Part shown: positions 1 through 9,600 of the stretch, piece after piece
Numbering within the stretch: position 1 is the first letter of the stretch
Layout of the letters: the number at the start of each line of letters is the position of its first letter
Assembly (NCBI GenBank): GCA_964489705.1
Contig: CAZAZQ010000007.1
Span: 91,207-155,206, forward strand
Direction of reading: 5' to 3'
DNA length: 64,000 bases
From: CAZAZQ01 sp964489705
GTDB lineage: Bacteria > Zixibacteria > MSB-5A5 > GN15 > FEB-12
Position numbers and translations under genes: made by a program
Notes under the pieces: generated by a model
The model's input: only the letters and a program-made list of their open reading frames with translations
Databases searched by the model: none
Told to the model about the DNA's origin: nothing

Positions 1-917
1 GAAGGCAGCCGCATGGTGATATTCATCCAGCTTCGGCTTGCCGGTTCGGCGGTACCGCGGAAGAAATCGGGATGTTGGTCAATCAGAGCGTAGATGATGT
101 CTTTTTTCTCTCGGTTGACTTTTTCCACCGCCGCCAGTCCACCTTGTTTTTTCACCCACTCCAAGACCAGCTTGACCATGTAGACCGGAAATGCCGGGGG
201 AGTGTTGTAGAGAGACTTCTTGTCGGCGTGGGTCTTGTATGAAAACATCGTCGGCAGACCATCCGCGGCACGACTCAACAGGTCGTTACGGATAATAACC
301 ACCGTCACCCCTGCCGGACCGAGGTTTTTCTGTGCTCCGGCGTAAATCATGGCGAACTTGGTAAAATCGAGCTGATGGGAGGCAATATCGGAGGACATAT
401 CCGCAATCAAAGGAACATCTCCGGTATCGGGGAACTGGTGAAACTGCGTCCCGAAAATCGTGTTGTTCGACGTGACATGGACATACGCCGCATCGGAGGG
501 GATGGTTACTTCCTCAGGAGTGGGAACCCGGGTGTAGTTTTTCTCTTTGGAGGAAAAGACCACTTCGACTTTTCCCATGTTTTTAGCTTCTTTGATGGCT
601 TTGCTTGACCATGCCCCGGTGTCGATGTACGCCGCCGTTTTGTCAGCGGGGAGAAAATTCATCGGTATCAAGGCAAACTGGGTGGATGCGCCGCCGCCAA
701 GAAAGAGAACATGATAATTCTCTCCCAACCCCAAAAGCTCCCGCATAAGGGACATGGCGGTGTTGTTAATTTCTTCATATTCCGGCGAGCGGTGGGAAAT
801 TTCCATTACGGACATCCCGGTGCCGCGGTAATCGAGGAGCTCTTCTTGCGCGCGTTGCAGGACTTCCAACGGAAGCGTCGCCGGACCGGGATTGAAATTG
901 TATACTCGATGTGCCAT
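1..917 (-). CDS. serC: Phosphoserine aminotransferase, 3' end cut by window edge
   Basis: This is the PLP-dependent aminotransferase of serine biosynthesis, which converts 3-phosphohydroxypyruvate plus glutamate to phosphoserine. About 305 of the usual 360 residues are inside the window. The Schiff-base lysine is K197 in GAQKNLGPAG. The N-terminus VYNFNPGPATLP and the substrate loop with SHRSPEY (residues 41-47) are typical. The last visible residues, SRSWMNITMRL, match the conserved stretch that precedes the final 50-60 residues of SerC, so the frame is intact and only the end is missing. The start at 917 has an AGGTGA Shine-Dalgarno five bases upstream. It follows serA by 15 bases on the same strand, so the two form an operon. 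The identity is secure from motifs and context. Confidence 0.95.
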   Translation of the reverse strand, partial: MAHRVYNFNPGPATLPLEVLQRAQEELLDYRGTGMSVMEISHRSPEYEEINNTAMSLMRELLGLGENYHVLFLGGGASTQFALIPMNFLPADKTAAYIDTGAWSSKAIKEAKNMGKVEVVFSSKEKNYTRVPTPEEVTIPSDAAYVHVTSNNTIFGTQFHQFPDTGDVPLIADMSSDIASHQLDFTKFAMIYAGAQKNLGPAGVTVVIIRNDLLSRAADGLPTMFSYKTHADKKSLYNTPPAFPVYMVKLVLEWVKKQGGLAAVEKVNREKKDIIYALIDQHPDFFRGTAEPASRSWMNITMRLP

Positions 918-932
918 ACCTATCACCTCGTT

Positions 933-1811
933 TTACTTGTTTTCGACATATTCTTTAATCAGCCGCTCAATCATCGTTCCGATACGGAGCATGTTTTCCT
1001 TGGTCGAGGCGCCGATGTGGGGAGTGAAAATTGTGTTGGGGGCATCGAACAGGGGAGAGTCCTTGGGCGGATCGGAATACCAGACATCGGTGGCAAAGCC
1101 GGCAAGTTTGCCGCTTTTGAGCGCTTCGGCGATATCTTCTTCCACGCACACTTTCCCTCTGCCGGTGTTGATGAGGTAGGCGCCGTCTTTGAATTCCGAC
1201 AGCGTCTTTTTGTTGATAATCCCTTTGGTGTTTTCCACCAGCGGCATGTGCAGTGAAACGAAATCCGACTCGTTGAGCACTTCTTTCATAGTCGGGCGAA
1301 TTTCGGCGAAATCGGTAAAGTTGACATCGGGATGCCAGCCCAGCACCCGCATTTGGAACGCCCGAGCCCGCACCGCCAGCGACAGCCCTATCCGCCCCAA
1401 GCCGAGAATTCCCAAGGTCTTACCGGCGAGCTCGACCCGTTTGAGCTCTTTTTTGAGCCACTTGCCTTCCCGCATCGAGCGATCGGCGCGGGGAATTTCA
1501 TTGGCAAGGGAAATCATCAAAGCGAACGCCAACTCCGCCACCGCTGTGGTCGACGCCTCAGCGGTATTGTGGACGATGATGCCTTTTTCTCTGGCGTATT
1601 CCTGGTCGATGTTGTCCAAGCCGACGCCGCCGCGGATAACCATCTTCAAATTGGGAGCGCTGTCGATATATTCGCGGGTGACTTTGGTCTTGCTGCGCAC
1701 CAGAACGATTTCCGCTTCCGCCAAACGGGCTTTGTCGTCGGTGACCTCGCCATGCTTGGAGAGAATCTCCGGCAGGCTGGGGTCAAACGCATCCGAAATC
1801 AATATCAACAT
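933..1811 (-). CDS. serA: D-3-phosphoglycerate dehydrogenase, short form
   Basis: NAD-dependent 2-hydroxyacid dehydrogenase, the first step of serine synthesis (3-phosphoglycerate to phosphohydroxypyruvate). About 292 residues form a minimal SerA without C-terminal ACT or regulatory domains. The Rossmann motif GLGRIG lies near residues 140-145 (counted from the upstream ATG), the substrate arginine is in INTGRGK (R221) and the catalytic histidine in FTPHIGAST (H268). The usual catalytic glutamate position reads DVWYSDPP, so an Asp appears to replace Glu. Two in-frame starts exist. The ATG at 1820 overlaps the DUF1015 stop as ATGA but abuts a GAAAGG, while the ATG at 1811 has that same GAAAGG nine bases upstream and is preferred. 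The neighbour serC supports SerA over a generic 2-hydroxyacid dehydrogenase. Confidence 0.9.
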   Translation of the reverse strand: MLILISDAFDPSLPEILSKHGEVTDDKARLAEAEIVLVRSKTKVTREYIDSAPNLKMVIRGGVGLDNIDQEYAREKGIIVHNTAEASTTAVAELAFALMISLANEIPRADRSMREGKWLKKELKRVELAGKTLGILGLGRIGLSLAVRARAFQMRVLGWHPDVNFTDFAEIRPTMKEVLNESDFVSLHMPLVENTKGIINKKTLSEFKDGAYLINTGRGKVCVEEDIAEALKSGKLAGFATDVWYSDPPKDSPLFDAPNTIFTPHIGASTKENMLRIGTMIERLIKEYVENK

Positions 1812-1816
1812 AGGGT

Positions 1817-3079
1817 TCATCCTTTCATTTGTATATCATCTTCAAGTAAATTGACTACCATCCCGCTTCGAAGTTTCGGCTCGAACCATGTCGATTTGGG
1901 AGGCATGACTTCTCCGGCATCGGCGACGGCAAGCAGTTGCGCCACCGTTGCCGGGTACAAAGAAAAAGCTACTTTATATGTATTGCTATCCACCAGTTTC
2001 ATTAACTCTTCCACCCCTCGGATACCGCCGACGAAATCAATTCTCTGGTCGGTGCGGATGTCTTCGATACCCAAGATGGGGGTGAGGAAGTTGCGGGAAA
2101 GAACTGCCGAATCAATCGACTCCGCCGGATGGGTCGCATCGAACGTGCCCTCTTTGGCTACCAGTTCATACCACTTTTTCTCGCAGTATACGCCGAAGTG
2201 GTACGGCTGGTCGGGAACTACCGCTTCCGCCCGGGGAGTGACGCTGAATTTCTCGGCGGCTTTTTCCAGCATCTGCTCGCACGTCAAGCCGTTGAGATCT
2301 TTCACGACACGGTTGTACGGAAGAATCCGGAGCTCATCGTCGGGGAAGATGACGTTAAGAAAATAATTGTACGGTTCCTCTCCGGTATGCTGCGGATTTT
2401 GCTCTTTCATGCGTCGAGCTACTTCTGCCGCCGCTGCGGAGCGGTGGTGACCGTCGGCGATATAGAGAGCTTCGAGAGAAGCAAACGCTTGCATGAGGTC
2501 TTTGATTTCGTCGACATCATCGACCACCCAGAGCTGGTGTCGAACCTTGTCGTCGCTGACGAAGTCATACTCCGGCGGGTCAGCGGCGATTTTGTCGAAC
2601 AGGCGACGAATTTCTCCCTTGGCTCGAAAAATGGAGAAGACAGGACCTACTTGGGCTTGGACGTACATAATATGGTTGGCGCGGTCGTTCACTTTTTCGG
2701 GACGAGTGTGTTCGTGTTTCTTGATTTTCCCTTCGTTGTATTCGTCAACCGACGTCAGCGCTACCAAGCCGGTCTGGCTTTTGTCGTTCATCGTCAGGCG
2801 ATAGAGATAGAAGGCTTCCCTGACATCGTGGCACATGATGCCGCTTTCGATGAGCTGGGTAAGATTTTCTTTTCCCCGCCGGTAGACCTCTTCGCTGTAG
2901 AGCGAAACACCCGGCTCGAAATCGACTTCCGGTTTGTTCACCCGCAGGAAAGAATGAGGATTGTTTGTGACCAGCTCACGTGCTTCCTCGCTGCTGAGGA
3001 CATCATAGGGCGGCGCCGCCACTTGAGCGGCATATTCGGGGCGCGGTCTCAGACCTCTGAAAGGACGAATAATCGACAT
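1817..3079 (-). CDS. DUF1015 family protein in serine operon
   Basis: A 420-residue cytoplasmic protein of the DUF1015 family. The diagnostic N-terminus is present: a RPFRGLRP start, then AAPPYDVLSSEEARELV and NPHSFLRV. A central YIADGHHRSAAAAE segment has two adjacent histidines that look like a conserved active or binding site. No signal peptide or membrane segment is visible. The family has no firmly established reaction. In this window it is the first gene of a three-gene operon with serA and serC, and its stop codon overlaps the upstream serA ATG. That coupling suggests a role in serine or one-carbon metabolism, but this is inference. The start codon at 3079 has no strong Shine-Dalgarno (GTGAGAAA upstream). 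The family assignment is confident; the function is unknown. Confidence 0.9.
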   Translation of the reverse strand: MSIIRPFRGLRPRPEYAAQVAAPPYDVLSSEEARELVTNNPHSFLRVNKPEVDFEPGVSLYSEEVYRRGKENLTQLIESGIMCHDVREAFYLYRLTMNDKSQTGLVALTSVDEYNEGKIKKHEHTRPEKVNDRANHIMYVQAQVGPVFSIFRAKGEIRRLFDKIAADPPEYDFVSDDKVRHQLWVVDDVDEIKDLMQAFASLEALYIADGHHRSAAAAEVARRMKEQNPQHTGEEPYNYFLNVIFPDDELRILPYNRVVKDLNGLTCEQMLEKAAEKFSVTPRAEAVVPDQPYHFGVYCEKKWYELVAKEGTFDATHPAESIDSAVLSRNFLTPILGIEDIRTDQRIDFVGGIRGVEELMKLVDSNTYKVAFSLYPATVAQLLAVADAGEVMPPKSTWFEPKLRSGMVVNLLEDDIQMKG

Positions 3080-3233
3080 ATCTATTTCTCACTTCTTCCG
3101 TTTCTTCTTTTTTGTCGCCGGAATATAAGAAAAATGCCGAATAAGTCCACCCCAATCGGCTGGGGAAGGGGATATATTCCTTATTGACATCTTTCTTCCC
3201 GGCAGTGATTTTGAGCGATGAGGTGCTAGAGAG

Positions 3234-3518
3234 ATGAAAAAAGATGACGGTGAAAAGCCGGTAGAATATCCTATCGACGGGACCCTGGATTTGCACATGT
3301 TTGCGCCTGCCGATACCAAGGAGGTGGTCGAGGAATACTTGCGGGTCTGTCTGGAAAAGGGCATCTACAAGGTTCGGATTATTCACGGCAAAGGCATCGG
3401 GGTAAAGCGGGAAATCGTCCACAGTCTGCTGAAGAAGCATCCCCACGTGGTGAGCTTTCGCCATGAAGCCGGTTCCGGCGGCGGTTGGGGAGCGACGGTA
3501 GTCGATTTGGCGCCGTAA
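3234..3518 (+). CDS. Smr-domain protein, stand-alone
   Basis: A 94-residue protein that is essentially one Smr (small MutS-related) domain. The two family motifs are visible: LDLHMF at residues 18-23 and HGKGIG at residues 51-56. A glycine-rich GSGGGWGATVV end matches the last strand of the fold. Smr domains are nucleases or nucleic-acid binders, and in MutS2 they sit at the C-terminus; here no MutS2 part is attached. The start at 3234 is preceded by GAGGTGCTAGAGAG. The gene is divergent from DUF1015 (155-base gap) and convergent with the giant repeat gene. The domain call is strong; the substrate cannot be told. Confidence 0.88.
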   Translation: MKKDDGEKPVEYPIDGTLDLHMFAPADTKEVVEEYLRVCLEKGIYKVRIIHGKGIGVKREIVHSLLKKHPHVVSFRHEAGSGGGWGATVVDLAP

Positions 3519-3586
3519 GATGCCATCCTCTATTTTCTATTGTTTTTTTCTTTCCGTTCTTTTGATACCACCGGATACACAATCCC

Positions 3587-3625
3587 GCCAAAAGAAAACC
3601 CCGCCGGTGGGGGAGGGCGGGGTTT
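3587..3625 (-). terminator. Rho-independent terminator after the giant gene
   Basis: A perfect 10-bp GC-rich stem has arms at 3596-3605 (AAACCCCGCC) and 3616-3625 (GGCGGGGTTT) with a 10-base loop. Read on the minus strand the stem is followed by TTTTCTTTT, so it should end transcription of the 2964-residue protein gene whose stop lies at 3661. On the plus strand only TTT follows, so any effect on the Smr gene would be weak. Confidence 0.85.
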
Positions 3626-3660
3626 GGTTCGGTAGGTAAACCTTCATTGGGGGAAGGAGA

Positions 3661-6600
3661 CTACTTCAGAAGGAGCATCTTCTTCGTAGCGGTGAAATCT
3701 CCGGCTTGCAGGCGATAGAAATAGACGCCGGATGCGCAGTTACTCGCATCCCACTCAACTTTGATATATCCTGCCTCACTGGTTTGATTCCACCGTTGCA
3801 CCTCCTGACCAAGGATATTGTAAACAACCAAGTTCCACTCGCACGCAACGGGGAGTGCGAATTCGATAGTGGTCGTTGGATTGAATGGGTTCGGGTAGTT
3901 TTGAGACAAGGAGAAATGCTCAGGAAGATCGGTTATCTTCGCCACCATGACGGCGCCGTCGAAACTTCCGGCTTCGATGGTTTTCACCTCCGCCTTGTCA
4001 TGCAAGTCAAGAATACTTCCCTCTTCGAGGTACGCTTTCCCTTCGAGATCGTAAATCAAAACCCGGGTGTCGGTGCCGTCAAAGTTGTAGCGCAGCTTCA
4101 TATTGCCAGCGTTTTCCGTCAAAGTCGGGTGGACATTGCCGGCGATAGTCAGATACAGGGCGCCGATGGGGCTGTCCGTCTTGGCGATGGAAAGAATACC
4201 GCCCGTCAGCGAGAATTCCGCTTTCGGTTTCTCGGTCGGGTGGGCTTTCGGCATCGGCGGGGTGTCCCCAATGACGACCCGAATCAAGAAGACCAAGTCT
4301 CCGACCGTGAGGGTCAAGCCGTCGGCATTGACGTCGGTGGCGGCGATTTGCCCTTCCACGTTAATCGTAAACGCCGACAGACCGTAGATGAAGTAGTTGG
4401 TAAAGACCACCGCATCGGCGACTTCGTTCGGCACCCCGTTCAAGTTGATGTCACCGCGGGCGTCGATGGAGTCGGCGCAGACGATGTCGATACCGCCGTT
4501 GGTGAAATCGACACAGCGAATCGGCGCCGGTTTACCGGGCCCTCCGCCGATTAAGCACTCATCGGGAGCACCGAAGTAGCCGGGGAGGGAGTAGTTGTAA
4601 TCGGTAATTTCATTCAGCTCGAAGTCGTACACGCTACGGGAAATCCACAAGGTATCCCCGCTGCGGGAAGAGAAGGAGTTGTCGCCGCAGTCGTTCCAGA
4701 AGAAGCGGATAGGCACATACTGGCATTCATACTGCCGATTATCGGACACCAGGAAGTCGAGGCTGGCGAGAGAACCGACCGTGCCGTCGAGGTAGCAGCT
4801 CGGATGGTTGGCGCCGTTGTTCATATCGGCAATTCCCACTAGTCGAACGATTCCAGCCCAGAAGAAGTGCGGCTCATAGGAGGGCCAGAACCAAACCCGA
4901 TGGGTGAAGTATTCCCAGCCGCAGACATCGAAGAGGTCACCGGCGGTCGCTGTTTGGAAATTCAGCGCCGACCGGTCGTAGGCAACCAACAAGTCGAAAC
5001 CGCCGAGTTCCTTCCCGGAGCCGTTCAAATATATTTCAACGTTTTCATGGTGCCCTTGGTATGAATCGTGGGTCTTTTCAATCATTACATGGATACACTC
5101 GTCGATTTCAAGGGTCAGGCAGACCGTGTCGGTCACGGAAGCATGACAGGCATCTTCCGCCGTGACAATCAGGCAGTAGGTACCGGAAGTGTCGGCGGTA
5201 AAGCAGACCGATTCCGAACCGCTGTCATACCACCCGAAGGGGCTAACTGTTACGTTCGTCAAGTTTCCGTCGACATCTTCGGGATGAGCGTCAAAGCAGA
5301 CATCGCCGGGCTCGTCGAGGTAAACGGTGAAGTCCGGCGGCAGCTCGAGAGTCGGCGGCGAGTTGTATGTAATCGTCACCGTGACCGTGTCGTAATCGTC
5401 GGCACCGCACGAATCGGTCGCTTTCAGGATAAACTCATAGGTATTGTCGCCCGTCGGCGGGGTGAAGCAGATCTCGTGCGTGCTTGGATTATATGAACCG
5501 TCGGGAGAAACCAGCTCGATACTTTGAATATTGCCGTCATCGTCGGTAACACTGGTTTCCCAACAAATCGTCTCCGGCTGACAGAGGAAGTAGGTCTCGT
5601 CGGCTCCGGCATCGACCACCGGCGGACTGTTGATTTCAAAACTCACGGTGAAGGAGTCTTCGCACATAGCCCCGCAGGCATCAAGGCACATGATTTTCAC
5701 CAGCACCGTTTGATCGGCGGTCGGGGTGTAATACCACTTCCCATTGACGATGGAGCCGGGACCGGTGATAATTTCGCAGTGGTCGAAGTTGTTGTCATCG
5801 TCCGTTACGTTGATAGGCAAACTCACTTCGGTCGGCGTACACTGGAAGAACGTGGTATCGTTGGGAAGCTCGCAAACCGGGGGAGAATTCAGCGAGACAT
5901 ACACCAGCACCGTGTCCATATCCGCTTCGCCGCAGACGTCGACGGCTCGCAGGATGATAGTGTAGACGCCTGCTGTGTCGGGAGTGAAGCAGATATTGGC
6001 GCCGTCGTATGTCCCCACCGACGAGATGATGGAAACACTGTCGAGGTTGCCGTCCGGGTCGCTGATGGTTACGGGCCAACAGAGTTCCTCAGCGTCGCAG
6101 AGGAAAACGGTGCGATCATCACCGGCAAAAGCAACCGGCGGTCGATTCAGCGTGACGGAGAAGTCAATCGTATCACTGTCTGTGGCACCACAGGCATCGG
6201 TTACTTTGAGGATGAAGCGGTATGTTCCGGCGGTGTCGGGCAGGAAACAGATGGTGTTGGCAGCCGTGTCGATGGTTCCTTGCCCGGAAATAAGTTCCTC
6301 TAGTGTTATGTTGTCGTCCGCATCACTTGTCCAGTAATTGACGCACACCGATTCGGGGGCGCACTGGAACGTAGCAAGGTCGGTATCGTGGGCAAGGGTG
6401 GGCGGAGAGTTGAGCGTCGCATTGTACGTCATGCTGATGGTGTCCGTCGCACCGCATTCGTCGGCGACTTCCGCCGTGACACTGTATGAAACGGAGCGGT
6501 TGGTAGTCGTAAAGCACCACAAGCCGTCAGCGCTGACCGTCCCGTCGCCGCTTAAGCGGTGCCATTCCAAACTGCCGCCGTCAACATCGCTGGCGCTGAA

Positions 6601-9600
6601 TTGATAACAAATCTGGGTATTGGCACAAATGAACGTGTCGATCGGTGAGGGCGGATCATCGGCAACCGGAGGAGAATTGATTGTCACGTCGGCGATAACT
6701 TCGCAGGTATCCGAACCGCACGAGGTCGACGCAATAACGGTCAGGACATAATGCCCGCTGGTGTCCGCCATGAAACAAACATTCCCGGCATCGTACCAAC
6801 CGATCGGTTCGACCGTGACGGTGTCGCCCGGCGTTACGACGGTGATGGGAATGCAAATCGTGTCAGGGCTGCAGATAAATTCGTCTTGCGGAGCGGGACA
6901 TTCAATATCAGCCGCCGAGCCGATGTCGACATTGAAGACCAGAACACAGGTGTCGGCACCGCAAACCTCGGAGGCAATGACCGTATCAACATACGTACCG
7001 GACGTATCGGCATAGAAGCAAACAGTGCCGTTATCGAACGTTCCCAGCGAGACGTCGACCGTGGCGCTACCGGGTTGGATATCCAACAGGTAACAGACCG
7101 AGTCTGCCGCACACAAGTAGACGTCGATAGCGCCGGTCGGGCAGTCGATCGTCGCCACTTCTCCAAAGGTGATATTGGCGACGATAGTATCCATTCCGAC
7201 CGCCAAGCAGGAATCTTCCGCACTGACAACAAATTCATACGTGCCGTCGGAGGTGGGAGTGAAGCAAACCGTGTTGGCGGCAGTATCGATGGTTCCGTAG
7301 CCGGAGACCATCCGTTCGGTGATGCCGCTCAAACCGTCGGCATCGCTGACGTTGTAGCTCATACATATTTCTTGCGGAGCGCAGAGCAGCAGGGTGGTAT
7401 CGTTGCCGAAAGTCACCACCGGGTCGGAATTGATGGTCACGTGAATCGTTACGCTGTCGACCATCTCTTCACCGCAGGCGTCGATAGCTCGCAGGGTGAA
7501 CAGGTAATCACCGGTCATCACCGGAACAAAACAGATTTGTGAACCGTCATACGTGCCGGGACCGTTGAACAGGCAATCGGTCAAGTTGTTGTCAATATCG
7601 CTGCACGACGCTTCCCAGCAGACCGTGGTCACGGAGTCGCACAGGAAGAGCGTCTGGTCAGCTCCGGCGTCGGCGACCGGCGGAGTGTTGAGCGTTACGT
7701 CAACGTTGATGGTATCTTGGTCAAATTCGCCGCACTCATCTTCAATACGGATAACAAAAGTATAGGTGCCCGTTTCCGTCGGAGTGAAACAGACCCATGA
7801 GCTGTCAAGATCAAGTGTTCCACCTTCCCCGGAGACCAGGGTAATCGTATCGGCGCGAGGTCTATCCGGATCGTTGGCAATGTAGGGCAGACAGATTTCC
7901 TCACTGGCGCAGAGGAATATCGAGGTGTCGTTCCCGAAGGCGATGCTGGGGGCGTCATTGATATTGAATTCAACCGTGAATTGCGTTTCACAATAAGCAC
8001 CGCACGAGTCCTCACAACGCATTGTCACGGTCACCGTCTGGTCGGAGACCGGCGTATAGCACCATTTGCCGTCGATAAGTGAGCCGGGACCGGAGACGAT
8101 TTGGCAGAAATTCAAGTTGCCGTCGACGTCAGTGCCGTAAGCGGGCAGGCAGACCTCTTCGGCGGTGCATTGGAAAATCGTCGTATCGTTCGGTACCGTA
8201 CACACGGGAGCGGAGTTAATCGTCACGTCAATTACCGCCGTGTCGCGGTCGGTGGCGCCACAGGCGTCAGTTGCTTCGATGACAAAAGTGTATGTTCCGG
8301 TCGCACTGGGAGTAAAGCAGATGTTGCTGCCGTCATACGAACCGGGTCCCTCCACCAAGATACAGTTGGTCAAATTCCCGTCCACATCGCTGCAGGATGC
8401 CGACCAGCAAATCTCTTCCGGTTCGCACAGGAAGAGCGTCTGGTCGGCTCCGGCGTCGGCAACCGGCGGAGTGTTGAGCGTGTAATAAATTGCGACCGTG
8501 TCGTAACGTTCCACGCCGCAGGCGTCGGTCGCTTTGAGCACGAACTCATAGTTGTACGTTCCGGTCGGGGTAAAGCAAATCTGACTGCCGTCGAAGGTGC
8601 CCGGTCCGGTGACAAGCTCCACGCTGATCAGGTTGTCGTCGGGATCGGTAGCGCCAGCCGCCCAGCAGATTTCTTCCACACTGCATTGGAAAATGGTCTG
8701 GTCACTGCCGGCATCAACAAGAGGAGCATCGTTGAAGTCGACCGTGACATGGATAGTGTCTATATCCGTGGCGCCGCACGCATCAAAGACCTGAACAATA
8801 AGTTCGTACGTTCCTTCATCAAGAGGAGCAAAGCAGACTTCGTGTGCCGCCGTGTCGAGGGTGCCCTCCGCAGATACAAGGATGACAGAATCAATGTTGT
8901 TGTCCGCATCGCTGACGGAGTACGGCAGGCATATCGTATCGGGAGTGCACTGGAAAATTGAGGTGTCTTCGCCAAATGCAATGGACGGCGTGCTGTTGAT
9001 GGTAACATTGTATGTCAGGCTGACCGTGTCGGCGGCGCCGCATGAATCCGAAACGACCGCCTCGACGGAATAGCTGCCGCTGGCATTGGCGTCAAAGCAC
9101 CATAGACCGTCCGCCGAAACCGTGCCGTTGCCGCTGAGGCGTGACCACACCAGCGTGCCGCCGTCGACATCGGAGGCGTCGAACTGGTAACATATCTGGT
9201 CAGCCGCACAGATGAAGGTATCCACCGGCGAAGACGGCTCGACGGCGACCGGATTGGAATTTATCGTCACATCAACCACGATGACGCAGGTGTCGGACCC
9301 GCACGTGGTGGTGGCAATCATGGTGATTTCATAGTGTCCGGAAGTATCTGCCGGGAAGCAGACATTTCCCGCACTGTAGCTGCCAATAGGCGACACCTCG
9401 ACCGTCACATCGGTGCCCAGCACCGACACCGGCACACATATCGTGTCCGCCTCGCAGATGAATTCACTCTGCGGCTGCGGGCAACTGATTTCCGCAGCGG
9501 AGCCGATGTCGACGTTAAACGTCAGTTCGCAGGTGTCCGCACCGCACTGCGTTTCCGCCGTAACCGTGATGAGGTACGTTCCCGAGGTGTCGGCAAAGAA

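Noticed and set aside
1332..2366. 344-residue plus-strand frame opposite serA and DUF1015
   Set aside because: Both real genes are on the minus strand with full family motifs; this frame has none.
3184..3212. TTGACA upstream of the Smr gene as a promoter
   Set aside because: The -10 at the correct distance (GATTTT) is weak.
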